A DNA stretch of 64,000 bases from NCBI GenBank assembly GCA_933228675.1, contig OW121742.1, positions 113,990,156 to 114,054,155 on the forward strand, written 5' to 3'. How positions within the stretch are numbered: the first letter of the stretch is position 1; each line of letters opens with the position of its first letter. Made by a program: the position numbers and the translations under genes. Under the pieces are notes generated by a model, which saw only the letters and a list, made by a program, of their open reading frames with translations, did not search any database and was not told where the DNA came from. Positions 32,925 through 47,857 of the stretch are shown piece by piece. The stretch comes from Stomorhina lunata. Its lineage: Eukaryota; Arthropoda; Insecta; Diptera; Rhiniidae.

Positions 32925-34495
32925 CTTTAATTTCATTTTCTATTTGGAGTTTTAGAGCCTTTTATGGCTTGTAAGTTACGTGCCTCAACCTCTTATATTA
33001 AGATGTTTTATAGATATTTAAATGCCATAAATAGGCTTTACTTTATCATAATAATGCTCCTTATATTAGACTTTTTGCTAGTTGCAATAAATAAAGTTTT
33101 TAAATGAACTACTCCCAAAGGTATACTTTAACTTTCTTATTTTTAAGATTTGTATACATTTGCTTTCTTTTCAATTTGAAAGTTTTAAGAAACCTAATTA
33201 TGATCAATTTAAAAATATGTCGAAATTTTAAGAACCAAATTGACATAAATACAATTTCTTATGGCTCCTAAAATTATGCTTTATTTTTCAAATTGCTTTA
33301 AATAATACAGTTTTTTGCTTAAAGATCCAATGATATCAAGCTTTATTGAATTATTTAATCAAACAAATTGTTTTTCTCTATTTACCTTAATTTTATTAAG
33401 GCCTTAGATTATGCTACTTGTTTTCTTGCTAAATTTTTCTGCTACAATAATTTTCAATTAGATTTTCTTGCCAATGATAGACAACTGTGTCAATGTTATA
33501 TAAATTCCAAAGATTCCTACAAATTCAAATTCATCTTCATTTTTCTTCTTTTTTGTTGAGGGAGAAATTAGTAGAAAAAACGTTCGCCTAAAAGTAAACA
33601 ACAGAATTGATGCCAATTGTTGGTCATGAATTTAAATTAGTTCGAAAAAAAGATGGATAACACAAAAAATGTTAGAAAAGAAATGAAAAAAATTAAAGCA
33701 AAATGACAACATGAACAAACATAATTTTACTTTTTATTTAAGATAAACAAATTTTTTCGTTTTTTTTTTTTATTTTGCTCAATCTCTTTTAAATGACATT
33801 GAACTGTGTAGCCTATTTTCAGGCATGTTGGGGTAGGGAGTCAAAACCTAAGTTAAGTGGTGGTTTTTTATTTACCACACTCTATTTTTTGCTGATTTGT
33901 CTTCTTCTAAATGTATAAATTACTAAATTATGCAACATTTTAGAGGCTTTTAAATTGATCAAGAAACGTGAGTTTTTGCCAAAAACCAACATTTCTATAC
34001 AAATTTCGGCTACTTCTGCTTTCAACGAGGGAGTTTGTTCATTTGCTTGTCATTGTTTAATGGCAGTTGTTGATGTTATGCTCCAAAGGGATATTAAAAG
34101 AAATAAATTGGCTGAAAATTTGGTATTTTTACATTTTCTTCTATTAAGGCAAAAAAACTTTTATTGGCCATTTGCATTAAATATTTAAGAGCCAAAAAAG
34201 GGAGATGTTAAAAAATTTTGTAAAAAATTCCTTAAAGCAAAGATCATTATGCTAAATTTGAAAAGTAAAAGAAAAAATAAAATCGAAGTATATTTTTGGG
34301 AGTTGTAAGCTTAATAAGGTTATTTGTTTTAACTTAAATGTAGTATACTATTAGGAGCCGTAGAATGAGAATGTATGGCCTACTTATGGTATTTAAATAT
34401 CCATGAAATATTTAATAAGAGTTTGAGGCACGTAAAACCTAGAGCCATAAAAGATCTTAATACTTTTAATACAAAATCAAATAGAAGATTTTTGG
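32925..34495. repeat. Inverted repeat with ~240-bp arms
   Basis: The left arm 32,925-33,168 and right arm 34,262-34,495 are imperfect reverse complements. Shared blocks include TTTATGGCT, ACGTGCCTCAA, CTCTTAT and AACTCCCAAA. The arms enclose about 1.1 kb without repeats. It directly adjoins array C, so it may be the outer part of the same foldback-like structure. Confidence 0.65.
33169..34261. other. Centre of the inverted repeat, no gene supported
   Basis: Frames at 33,368-33,559 and 33,955-34,188 have no domain or splice support. Confidence 0.5.
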
Positions 34496-34639
34496 AAATA
34501 TAGAAAAACGTGTTAGCAATTAAGGGGATTAAGTGCTTAATAATTTAATAAATATTAAATTTATTCGAAGAACTAATCCAATTTTCCACTCCCAAGTAAA
34601 TACAATATTTTTTGAAAATTTAAATTTCTGGAAAAAGGT

Positions 34640-37600
34640 ATATTGGAATATGAAAAATTGAAAAGAATGAAAAAACAATTTAAACGTAATTAAATACCAA
34701 TAGACTACTAAATAAACTTAAATTAAAATTAGTTTAATTTTAAAGAAAAAATACAAAATTATTTGTTTTTTAATTTTTAAAATATTTTTTTGTAAATAAA
34801 ATATTTTTCAAATTTCCCTAAAATTAGGCAATATTTTTTTAAAAGTTGAGTTTTCCAAAAGCCAACAAAAACTCAAATTAAAGAAAAATATATCTAATGT
34901 AACGGCGTACAAATCAGACTTTCTTCAGTAAGGGGAAAAAATTCATTAATTTTTGTTTTGAAAAAATACTAATTTCTCTTCAAATTTGGCTTGATGGACA
35001 TACAAACAACCAAAAAATCAAACCTGCACACATTATTACTTATAACATATACGAGTATAGGTATTTTAGAATATGAACAATTTCCTAAACTATCCAATAT
35101 TTTTTTAGCAAATTAAACTTAATTTAATACCAATAAACTAACAAATAAACTTAAATTGTAATTAGTTTAATTTTAAGCAAAAAATACAAAATTATTTGTT
35201 TTTTAATTTTTAAGATGATTTTTGTAAAAAAAAATATTTTTTAAATTTCCCTAAAATTAGGCAATATTTTTTGGAAAGTTAAGTTTTTAAAATCTAATAA
35301 AAACTCAAATTAAAGCAAAATATATGTAATGTAACTGCATTTGTCGGACTTCCTTGATTAAAGGGTAAACATGTATTAATTTTTATTTTAAAAAAATACT
35401 CATTTCTCTAAAAATTTGGCTTGATTGACATGCAAACAAACAAATAATCAAACTTACACACATTATTACTTACAACATATACGAGTATAGGCATTTTAGA
35501 ATATGAAAAATATCTTAAACTATACAAATTTTTTTAAAAACAAATTAAACTCAATTAAATACTAATAAAGTAACAAATAAACTTAAACTGTAATTAGTTT
35601 AATTTTAAACAAAAAATACAAAATTATAAAGTTTCTTATTTTTGAAGATATTTGTATGAAATGAATTTTTCGTAATTTATTTGTCTCCTAAAATTAGGCA
35701 ATATTTTTTAAAAAGTTAAGTTTTCCAAAAACCAATAAAAACTGAAATTAAAGAAAAAATTATCAAATGTAACGGCTTATAATTTTTTTTTTTTCAAAAC
35801 TTTCTTCAGTTAGGGATAAAATTAAATACCAATAAACTAACAAATAAACTTAAATTGAAATTAGTTCAATTTTAAACAAAAAATACAAAATTATTTGTTT
35901 TTTAATTTTTAAAATATTTTTTGTAAAAATTTTTTTTTTTAATTTCCCTAAATTAAAGAAAAATATATCTTATACTTTTTTCAGTAAAGGGTAAGAAATT
36001 ATAATTTTTTATTGTGAAAAAATACTAAATACAAATTTTGCTTGATGGACATACACCCAAACAAATTATCAAACTTACACTCATTATTACTTATAACATA
36101 TACTAGTATAGGCATTTTAGAATATGAACAATTTCTTAAACTATTTAAATTTTTTTAAAAACAATTTAAACTCAATTTAATACCAATAGACCACCAAATA
36201 AACATAAACTGAAATTAGCTTATTTTAAAACAAAAAATACAAAATTTTTAATCTTTTTATTTTGTAAGATATATTTAGCAAAAAAAAAATTTCTAATTCC
36301 CCTAAAATTAGGCAATATTTTTTGAAAAGTTGAGTTTTTCAAAAACTAATAAAAACTCAAATTAAAGTAAAATATATCTAATGTAACGGCATACAAAATT
36401 CTTTTCAAGGCTTTCTTCATTAATGGCAATAATTCATTAATGTTTCAAAAAAATATTAAAATAAATAAATTTTCAATTATGGTTTTCATATTTTCTTCGT
36501 ATTTCCTACACTTGGACAAAAAATACAAAACTATTACTTTCATCATTTTTGATATGTTTTTTTCAAGAAAATATTTCTTAAAATTTGAAAGACTCCTAAA
36601 ATTAGGCTATATTTTTGAAAATTTGAATTTTTCAAAATTAATGAAAACTCAAAATAAAGAAAAATATAACTAATACAGCTGCATAAAAAGTTTCTTAGGG
36701 CTATATTTAGTTATTGGAAATATTATAATACCTTTTTAAAAATTTTCCAGAAAAATAATTGATCTTAAATGTTTGTTTTCATATTGTATTTCATTAATTT
36801 TAGATAAAAAATACAAAATTATTTCTTCATGGTTATCATGGTTATGGTTTTTTTGAAATTTAAAATTTTTAAAATTTATATGGCTCCTAAAATTAGGCAA
36901 TATTTTTTGAAAAGTGGCATTTTTCAAAAATTAACAAAAATTCAAATTAAAGAAAAATAAATAAAAGAATATACGGCCTGCAAAATTTCTTTCAACTATT
37001 AACCTAATTATTCCAAAAAATAATATTAAACTTTTAATAATCTTCACAACAAAAAGTTTGTGCTTAATTTTGGTTTCATTATTCCATTTGACAAGCTTTA
37101 TACTAAATAAACAAAATTATTTCTTTGATTATTTATGATATTTTTTGCAAAAAAAATATTTAAAAAATTTACGTATCCCCTAAAACTAGGCAACATTTTT
37201 TAAATTTTAGTTTTCTTAAAAAGTAATAAAAATTCAAATTTCAAAATAATATATCTAAAATGAATGCATACAAAATTTCTTTTTGAGACTTCATTATTTT
37301 TTTTTATTTATAAGACTCCCAAAATTAGGCAATATTTTTTGAAAAGTTTTATTTTTCAAAAATTAACAAAAACTCAAATTAAAGAAAAATATTTCAAAAC
37401 TTCAGCACACAAAAAATTTTTTAAGAATTAAATCAATTGTTGAAAAAAAATATTAAACTTTTAATAAACTTCAAAACAAAAAGTTTGTGCTTGATTCTGT
37501 TTTTAATAATTCATCTTATAAGCTTTGAACTTAATAAACAAAATTATTTTTTTAATTATTTATGATATTTTTGCAAAGCAAATGTTTTCAAAAATTTACA

Positions 37601-37900
37601 TATTCCCTAAAAATAGGCAACATTTTTAAAATTTTCAATTTTGATTTTTATATATTATTTCACAAATTTTAGACTAAAAATACAAAATTTTTGATTATTA
37701 AAAATATTTTTTCAAAGAAATTATTATTTTTTCAAATTTATGTATTCCCTAAAACTAGGCAACATTTTTTAAATTTTAGTTTTCTTAAAAAGTAATAAAA
37801 ATTCAAATTCCAAATTAATATAACTAAAATTAATGAATACAAAATTCCTTTGTGTGACTTGATTTAATAATTTTAAAAATTTATAAAATCTTTAATAATT
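34640..37900 (+). repeat. TAGGCAA satellite, block 1
   Basis: Degenerate AT-rich tandem units marked by AATACAAAATTATT followed by the partly palindromic box CCTAAAATTAGGCAATATTT. Box positions 34,825, 35,258, 35,695, 36,309, 36,603, 36,894, 37,187, 37,326, 37,614 and 37,756 are spaced mostly by one, two or three times about 145 bp. Confidence 0.85.
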
Positions 37901-38990
37901 TTCTGAAAAAATTTTAAGCTGCATTTTTTGTTTCCATAAACCATTTAATGTTCTTAAAAACAAAAAGTTAATAAAACTTTACTTTATTTCTTTCATATTA
38001 TTAAAAACTGTTTCCAACTCATAAGCCATAAATACCATAGTTTCTTTATAGCAATCCTTATCTCTCTCAATGAAATTACGTTTCCTTTAATTTCTTGTAA
38101 ACCCCCACACTTAATATATTTAAACACTTATTCCTTAATATCTTGTTCACTTACATATAAACCCAGCCATTCTTAATTACATTGCAATCCTTTACATTCA
38201 TATAAACAAGCATACGTATACATTAAAATGCATACCTTGAGGCACTCGTCACATATAATAATTTAAAGCATACTTTCAGGAAATTACAATAATAATGAAT
38301 AAACTGATAATGAACTTAAAAAAATTGTACTTGTCCTGAAAAATATAAAAATACCAAGAGAAGAATGAAAAAATTGTCCTATAAAATATTCTTGTATTTA
38401 TTTTTCATGCCACAGTTTTTTTGCCTCGTTGTAGTATTTTTCTGCTATTGTTATCCTTTATTGCATTATCTTTACTCGTAAATGTATGTATTGAAAACTC
38501 ATTGTCACTCCTAGATGCGTGCTATACAAAAAAATATTCATTTACATATTAATATGTATTGTAGTGTGTGTAAGTATAAAAGTATGTGTTTGTCATGCAT
38601 AATGTAATCATAAAGCTGAGTAGATTGTGTGAAATTCTGTTATAAATACAAAGAACTGAAAAACGAAAAATAGCTTTACTAGCATTTGAGTATTGAAGGC
38701 GAAGGGAAAAACTTTTAATATCGTAGAATATTGCTATTGTCTGCTTAATACAACCGACTAGCAGCAGCAATATGCATGATAAAATTGTTGTCATTTTATT
38801 CATATATTGAACTTTATCAACTTATAACAAATACATGTACAATAAACTCATACTTATACAAGCAAGTGACATGGAACATGAAGATAAGAAGAGAGAATTC
38901 GAACGAAATACAGAGGATCTTAAAAAGGGGTTTAATTTCTAGGCAAATATTTTTAACAGACAAAAACTATTTAAAACCTCAATTAGTATA
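37901..38990. other. Non-satellite island
   Basis: About 1.1 kb without the TAGGCAA satellite. It contains the candidate secreted-peptide exon on the minus strand. Confidence 0.5.
38549..38803 (-). CDS. Candidate first exon of a small secreted protein (weak)
   Basis: An ATG at 38,803 opens an 84-codon frame that starts with a convincing signal-peptide-like stretch: MNKMTTILSCILLLLVGC followed by KQTIA. The codons of this stretch (CTGCTGCTAGTCGGT) are less AT-rich than the flanks. The rest looks less protein-like. A GTAAAG donor-like site at 38,679-38,674 would end the exon at 38,680, after 41 codons plus one base. It lies in the only repeat-free island between satellite blocks. Function unknown. 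It may be chance. Confidence 0.25.
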   Translation of the reverse strand: MNKMTTILSCILLLLVGCIKQTIAIFYDIKSFSLRLQYSNASKAIFRFSVLCIYNRISHNLLSFMITLCMTNTYFYTYTHYNTY

Positions 38991-41510
38991 ATTCAAAAGG
39001 AAAAATACAAAATTATTTGATTTGAAAAAATTGTAAAAATGATACACAAAAAAATATTAAAAAAAGTTGCCCCTTTATTTAGGCAACACTTTTTAAAATT
39101 TCAAAAATTTTATGAAACAAATAAAATTGAAATTACAGAAAAATAATATCAATTTAATGCAGCTAAAAGAAAAGCTATAATTATCAGGAAAAATATTTTT
39201 TACAAATTTTGAAGACAAATATTTCCAACACAGGAAAAATATTGAAAACCATAATTGGCATAATTTAAGAGAAAAAATACAAAATTACTAAATATTTTAA
39301 AATAGTACAAACTATACAAAAAACATTTTTTTTTCAAATGTTACCCCATAAATAGGCAACATTTTTTAAAACTTTAAATTCTTATAAAACAAATAAAAAC
39401 TGAAATTTTAGAAAAATTTTAGAAATTAATGCAGCTAAAAAAAATTCACAAATTGTAAAGAAAAATATTTTTACAAATTTTTAAGACAAATATTTTGAAT
39501 AAAGACAAGATATTTAAAATCTTAATTAGTAAAATTTTAAAGGAAAAATACAGAAATATCTGATTTTTTTTAAATAAACAAAATTATAAAAAAATAATAT
39601 TTTTTACAAATTCTCCCCCGTAAATAGGCAACATTTTTTAAAACTTTAAAATCTTGTAAAACAAATAATAACTGAAATTGCAGAAAAATTCTAGTAATTA
39701 ATGCAGCCAAATAAAATGCAAAAATTGTAAAGAAAAATATTTGTTTTTAAATTTTACGACAAATATTTATAACACAGGAAAAATATTTGAGACCTTAATT
39801 AGTAAAATTTCAAAGGAAAAATACAAAATTATCTGAATTTGTTTAAATATTAAAAATTACACAAAAACCATATTTGTTTACAACATATCCCCCCATAAAT
39901 AGACAACACTTTTTAAAACGTTAAAATATTGTAAAACAAATAAAAACTAAAATTGTAGAAATAATCTAGAAATTAATGCAGCTAAAAAAACTTACTAATT
40001 GTACAGCAAAATATTTTTTAACAAATTTTCGAGGCAGGAAAAATATTTAAAACCTTAATTACTAAAATTTTAGAGGAAAAATACAAAATTAACAAAATTT
40101 TTTTTAAATAATAAAATTTATACAAAAAACAATATTTTTCACAAATTCTCCCCCAACAAATACGCAACACTTTTTAAAACGTTAAAATCTTGTAAAACAA
40201 ATAAAAACCGAAATTGCAGAAAAATTATAGAAATTAATGCTGCTAAAAATAACCTTTTCAACTAATTTTCAATACAAATATTTTAAATAAAGACAAGATA
40301 TTAAAACCTTAATTAGTAAAAATTTAGAGGAAAAATACAAAATTATGCGATTTTTGTTTAGTATTTAAAACTATACAAAAATATTATTTTTCACAATATT
40401 TACCCCCATAAATAGACAACACTTTTTAAAATATTGAAATCTTATAAAACAAACAAAAACTGAAATTGTAGAAAATTATAGAATTTAAAGTAATTTAACT
40501 TTTAAAAACAAATATTTATGTATTACAAAGATTGCTCCTGTTAATAGGCAATATTTTTTTTAATAAATAAAAATTTTACAAAACGTCTGAAAACTGAAAT
40601 TGCAGAAAAATATAAGAAATTAAATTTAGTTAAAATATATATTAAAAATTATGGAGAAACAATATTTTCAGAAATGTTTGCCCCGTATATAGGCAACACT
40701 TTTTAAAATCTTGGAATTTTGTAAAACAAATCAAACCCGAAATTACATAAAAATATAAGAAATTGAATGTAGTTAAAATAAATAAAAAAATTATAAAGAA
40801 ACATTTTTTTATAAAATTTTTCCCAGTAAATAGGCAGCACTTTTTAAAATCTAATAATTTTTAAAAACAAATAAAAACTGAAATTGCTCAATAATTAGAG
40901 AAATAATATGAGCTATAACTAAATAGTAACACATATTTAGAAACATTATTTTTACAATATTGCCTCCCGTTAATAGGCAACACTTTTTCAGATCTGAAGA
41001 CAAAAGTTCAAATTGCTTAAAAATATGAAGAAATTAAATGCAGTTGCAATAAAAAGTAAATATTTTTAATAAAAGTAGTTTTTGTAAAGTTTTGTACTCA
41101 TAAATAGACAACACTTTTTAAAAACTACGAAATTTATTAAGCAAATAAAAATTTAAATTGTTTTAGAATATAAGAAACTAAACCCAATTAAAAAAATAAT
41201 GAAAATTGTATTGTTGTATTTTTATTACTAAAATTTGCCCCCGTAAATAGGCAATATTTTTTTAAAAAATAAAAATTTTATAAACTGAAATTGTTAATAT
41301 ATAAGAAATTAAATAAAGTTAAAGTATTAAAAATTATTAAAAACCAATATTTTCACAAATTTTTGCCCCCGTATATAGGCAACACTTTTTAAAATCTAAG
41401 AATTTTGTAAAATAAATCAAAACCAAAATTACATAAAAATATGAAAATATATTTAATGCAGTTAAAATAAAAATTGAAAATTCATTAAGAAAATTTATTT
41501 AAACATACTT
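38991..41510 (+). repeat. TAGGCAA satellite, block 2
   Basis: Boxes (TAGGCAACACTTTTTAAAA, often after CCCCCATAAA) lie at 39,080, 39,354, 39,625, 39,900, 40,161, 40,414, 40,545, 40,690, 40,831, 40,974, 41,105, 41,248 and 41,376. Spacing is first about 270, then about 140 bp. Units also share AACTGAAATTGCAGAAAAAT. Confidence 0.9.
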
Positions 41511-43020
41511 AGGACAAAAGAAAATTGATGACAAGTCCTTTATAAATCGTTTCTTTCATGAAAATGTAAAAACATAAATTATTTTTATTTATTTATTTAT
41601 TAAACCAAGTAATATAAAAAGCTTCTTAAGGCCAATTAACTTATATTACATATGTAAAATTCCTGAATAACAATAAAAATTTATATTAATTCTAAATCTA
41701 TTCTAAAAATATATATTTACAAAATAAGTAGATATATAATTAGTTAAATTTCCAGTCAAAAATACAAAATTATTAAAGATTTTATATTAGTAAAATTTAA
41801 GAACAAAAGCTAAATTTTCGAAAATTGAGAGGCACCTAAAAGTAGGCAATAATTTTTAAAAATAAAAAATGTTTGAAATATAACAAAAACCTAAATTAAA
41901 GTAAAATAAAGGCAATACAAAAAAGTAATGTGATGTTCTAAATTATATTGAAAATATTAAAAATTTAAATAAAATATTTAAAAACAAATTTTAAATTTCA
42001 TAAACTAATATGTTTTGAATTCCACAATCCAAATGATTGGGTTCTTAATGATCCTTCGTAATAATCGGAACCATATTGAATTCTAATAACTCCCTTTTAA
42101 ACAAAACTCTGTTCCCTAAACCTCTATCTAGTCATATTCATAGTAAAGTGTGTTAGTTTTTCTCCCAAGTAAAGCACAGGAAGAATAAACAAAAGAAAAA
42201 TATACAAAAATATCCCTATGAATGAAATTTTTATTGTACATCTATGTTGTTATTTGCATGACAATGATATTTGCTTCATATTAGAAATAACATGTCCCCA
42301 TTTACTACTCCCGGTTCTGTCGTTGTTCTCATTGTTAACAGAATGTTGAAGATAATAAGTTATAAAGTGTATGATGATCAGAAGAAGACAAAAAAATGGC
42401 ATAAACAGGAAAGATACTTCAGTCATACACACTCACTCACACATACATAGACAAGCACTCACAATTATTGAAGGAGTATTTGATAGTGTGATGATGGTAT
42501 CGATTGAATGTGTGTGATAGGTTATGTAGCTATTGGTGTTGTTGTTGATTTTCTTGTTCTAGTGCTAGTAAAACAAAACTAACAACAACAAATATTTGAG
42601 TGTGATGATGGAAAATTTATGCTTGTTATCGCATAAAAATGACTGTTGCTAACAATTGTTCCCCATTTGATATTTTAGCATGTTGTGTGGGGAAAGTATG
42701 CTACATTTTTTCAAGAGGATAATTTAAAATTAGGCAACATATGAGTAGTTGTACATTAAGAATATAAGGGAAATGATAAGCCAATTTATTGTTTCAGAAT
42801 TTCTTACAAGGGCAAGTTTTAATAGGAATAGAAAAATTGGACTAAGAAATTCTTTAGCAGAACTAAAAATATTTTAAAATATAGAACAACTTAAATTAGC
42901 TTAATTTTAAGGTAATAATACAAAATTATATATTTTTTTTTTAATTTAAATTTTATGAGAAAATAAATGTTAAAATATTTTTGTTCGTCCTAAGAGTAGG
43001 CAACACTTTTTAAAATGTAA
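40245..43020 (+). repeat. 2.78-kb tandem duplication, copy 1
   Basis: Corresponds to 43,021-45,800 with an offset of 2,774-2,780 bp and few differences. The segment 42,050-43,000 is nearly identical to its partner, including a 60-codon minus-strand frame at 42,250-42,432. The junction near 43,020 shares TAAAAATAA with the copy-1 start, suggesting unequal exchange at short homology. Confidence 0.9.
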
Positions 43021-45800
43021 AAATAAACTTTTCAACTAATTTTCAATACAAATATTTTAAATAAAGACAAGATATTAAAACCTTAATTAGTAAAAATTTA
43101 GAGGAAAAATACAAAATTATGCGATTTTTGTTTAGTATTTAAAACTATACAAAAATATTATTTTTCACAATATTTACCCCCATAAATAGACAACACTTTT
43201 TAAAATATTGAAATCTTATAAAACAAACAAAAACTGAAATTGTAGAAAATTATAGAATTTAAAGTAATTTAACTTTTAAAAACAAATATTTATGTATTAC
43301 AAAGATTGCTCCTGTTAATAGGCAATATTTTTTTCAATAAATAAAAATTTAACAAAACGTATGAAAACTGAAATTGCAGAAAAATATAAGAAATTAAATT
43401 TAGTTAAAATATGTATTAAAAATTATGAAGAAACAATATTTTTAGAAATTTTTGCCCCCGTATATAGGCAACACTTTTTAAAATCTTGGAATTTTGTAAA
43501 ACAAATCAAAACCGAAATTACATAAAAATATAAGAAATTTAATGCAGTCAAAATAAATAATAAAGATCATATAGAAACATTTTTTTACAAAATTTTCCCC
43601 AATAAATAGGCAGCACTTTTTAGAATCTAAGAATTTTATAAAACATAATAAAATCTGAAATTGCTGGAAAATATGAGAAATAATATTAACTTCAAATTAA
43701 TAGTAACAATATATTGAAAAATCGTATTTTTAATATTTTCCCCATTAAATAGGCAACACTTTTTAAAATTTAAAAATTAAAATTGCAGAAAATATGAAAA
43801 ACATAAAATGCAGTGGAAACAGAAAGTAAACATTTTTAATAAAAGCAATTTTTGTAAAACTTAGTCCCCAATTATAGGCAACGCTTTTCAAAAACTAAGA
43901 ATTTTGTCAAGCAAATAAAACATGAATTTGTTTAAAAATATAAGAAATTAAACTCGATTAAAAATCATAAAAATTCGAAGAAAAATATTTGTTAGAAAAG
44001 TTTGCTCCCGTAAATAGGCAATATTTTTTTTAAATAAATAAGATTTTTGGAAAACACATAAAAACTGAAATTGCAGAAAAATATAAGAAAATAAATTTAG
44101 TTAAAATGTACATAAAAAATTGTGGAAAAACAATATTTTCACAAATTTTTGCCCCCGTATATAGGCAACACTTTTTAAAATCTAAGAATTTTGTAAAATA
44201 AATCAAAACCAAAATTACATAAAAATATGAAAATATATTTAATGCAGTTAAAATAAAAATTGAAAATTCATTAAGAAAATTTATTTAAACATACTTAGGA
44301 CAAAAGAAAATGACAAGTCCTTTATAAATCGTTTCTTTCATGAAAATGTAAAAACATAAATTATTTTTATTTATTTATTTATTAAACCAAGTAATATAAA
44401 AAGCCTCTTAAGGCCAATTAACTTATATTACATATGTAAAATTCCTGAATAACAATAAAAATTTATATTAATTCTAAATCTATTTTAAAAATATATATTT
44501 ACAAAATAAGTAGATATATAATTAGTTAAATTTCCAGTCAAAAATACAAAATTATTAAAGATTTTATATTAGTAAAATTTAAGAACAAAAACTAAATTTT
44601 CAAAAATTGAGAGGCACCTAAAAGTAGGCAATAATTTTTAAAAATAAAAAAATTTTGAAATATAACAAAAACCTAAATTAAAGTAAAATAAAATAAAGAC
44701 AATACAAAAAAAGTAATGTGATGTTCTAAATTACATTGAAAATATTAAATAAAATATTTAAAAACAAATTTTAAATTTCATAAAGTAATATATTTTGAAT
44801 TCTACAATCCAAATGATTGGGTTCTTATAGATCCTTCGTAATAATCGGAACCATATAAAATTCTAATAACTCCCTTTTAAACAAAACTCTGTTCCCTAAA
44901 CCTCTATATAGTCATATTCATAGTAAAGTGTGTTAGTTTTTCTCCCAAGTAAAGCACAGGAAGAATAAACAAAAGAAAAATATACAAAAATATCCCTATG
45001 AATGAAATTTTTATTGTACATCTATGTTGTTATTTGCATGACAATGATATTTGCTTCATATTAGAAATAACATGTCCCCATTTACTACTCCCGGTTCTGT
45101 CGTTGTTCTCATTGTTAACAGAATGTTGAAGATAATAAGTTATAAAGTGTATGATGATCAGAAGAAGACAAAAAAATGGCATAAACAGGAAAGATACTTC
45201 AGTCATACACACTCACTCACACATACATAGACAAGCACTCACAATTATTGAAGGAGTATTTGATAGTGTGATGATGGTATCGATTGAATGTGTGTGATAG
45301 GTTATGTAGCTATTGGTGTTGTTGTTGATTTTCTTGTTCTAGTGCTAGTAAAACAAAACTAACAACAACAAATATTTGAGTGTGATGATGGAAAATTTAT
45401 GCTTGTTATCGCATAAAAATGACTGTTGCTAACAATTGTTCCCCATTTGATATTTTAGCATGTTGTGTGGGGAAAGTATGCTACATTTTTTCAAGAGGAT
45501 AATTTAAAATTAGGCAACATATGAGTAGTTGTACATTAAGAATATAAGGGAAATGATAAGCCAATTTATTGTTTCAGAATTTCTTACAAGGGCAAGTTTT
45601 AATAGGAATAGAAAAATTGGACTAAGAAATTCTTTAGCAGAACTAAAAATATTTTAAAATATAGAACAACTTAAATTAGCTTAATTTTAAGGTAATAATA
45701 CAAAATTATATATTTTTTTTTTAATTTAAATTTTATGAGAAAATAAATGTTAAAATATTTTTGTTCGTCCTAAGAGTAGGCAACACTTTTTAAAATGTAA
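43021..45800 (+). repeat. 2.78-kb tandem duplication, copy 2
   Basis: Second copy. It repeats the TAGGCAA boxes in the same number and order, followed by the same unique block that ends near 45,800. Confidence 0.9.
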
Positions 45801-45920
45801 AATTTTCAAAATCAAAATAAAATCAAAATTGCAGAAAAATCATAAAACTATTCAGAAGCTAAAACAATTTTAATCAGATATAAATTTTGACCCAATACTA
45901 TTTGTTTATTCAAAATTAAG

Positions 45921-46027
<107 letters not shown>

Positions 46028-46438
46028 TAGTTGTACATTAAAAGAATATAAGATAATTTTGTGTTTCACAATTTCTAACTACGACGAGTTTTAATAGGGT
46101 TAAAAAATTGAACTAATAAATTCTTTAGTAAAACTTTGGCCAATCAAAAAATATAGAAAAACTTAAATTAGCTTAATTTTAAAGCAAAAATACAAAATTA
46201 TTGAAAAAATTTTTTTATATAAATTTTGTGAGAAAATGCATTTTTAAATAAATTTGTACGTCCTAAGAGTAGGCAATACTTTTTAAAAACAAAAAATTGT
46301 TGAAATCCAAATTAAACCAAAATTGCAGAAAACTCTTAAAACTATTCCAAAGCTAAAATAATTTTAATCAGATATAAATTTTGACACAAAACAATTTTTT
46401 TTTTTGGGAACTCCTCAAAATTTGTTTATTCAAAATTA

Positions 46439-46579
<141 letters not shown>

Positions 46580-47857
46580 TGTTTTAGAATTTTGAACAAG
46601 GTCGAGTTTTAATAGGGATAGAAAAATTCAATTAAAAATTTATCAGTAAAACTTAAGCAAATCCTAAAATATTGAAAAACTTAAATTAACTTAATTTTAA
46701 GACAATAATACAAAATTATTTATTTTATAACAAAAATTTTTTGATAAAATAAATTTTTAAATATTTTTTTTAACCTAAGAGTAGGCAACACTTTTTAAAA
46801 ATGTAAAATTTTTAAAATCTAAATAAAATCAAAATTGTAGAAAAATCTTAGAACTATTCAGAAGCTAAAACAATTTCATTTAGATATAAGTTTTGGCTCA
46901 AAACTATTTTTATTGTGTGAGCTCCTAAAATATAAACATAAATAGTTTTTTCAATAATTTGTTGCTGGGTCTTGAAATCAGTGAATACTATATTGTTTTT
47001 AAATGTGGATATTAGATTTGGTCGTATCTTTACATCACTAATCAGTTGCTAATCTAATCACTACAGATCTTGGTTCTTTGAAATCTTTTTACAACTATAA
47101 TATCTATTTTAATTTAAATTAAAACTAAAATTGCTCAAATATTAAAGCAATAATACAAAATTATTACAATTTCAATTAAAGACTGCCTAATGCTAAAAAT
47201 AACCTTTAAAAAATTTCACAAGCCCCTAAAAGTAGGCAAAAGTTTTTAAAATCTAATAAAAACTCAAATTGCAAAAAAATATCGAAAATTCAACAATAAA
47301 AAAATTGTCTTAAATTTTTTGTTTATTTAATTTTTTCGGTAAAAATGAATTTAAAATTTAGAAAAAAAACCTAAATTTCCTAAATATTAAAACAAAAATT
47401 ATTAAATTTTTCCTTTAAAACTTTCTAATGCAAAAAATAATTTTTCAAAATATTTAAAAGTCCCTAAGAGTAGGCAATACTTTTCAAAACTTTAAAATTT
47501 CTAAAATCTAAAAAAAATTCAAACTATAGAAAAATATGATAAATACTTCAAATTATGTTTAAAACCGATAAAACTTGTACATTGCATGCATTTTTTATGT
47601 TAAGTCAATAATAATTTTCTGTTATTTCACAAATTTAAATTTTAATAAAATCCTAATTTGCTCTTAAATGAAAACAATAATACAAAATTATTGCAATGTT
47701 TCTTTAAAACCTCTTAAGGCTAATAATTAATTTTCAAAAATTTTATGAGCACCTCAAAGTAGGCAATGATTTTCAAAACTTTGAAATTTAAAAATCCAAT
47801 AAAAATTTAATTTGAAGAAAAATATGGCAAATGGTTTAAATTTAAAATTATGACTAA

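Noticed and set aside
42250..42432. 60-codon hydrophobic frame duplicated identically at 45,030-45,212
   Set aside because: Identity is explained by the recent 2.78-kb duplication, so it is no evidence for coding. No splice or domain support.
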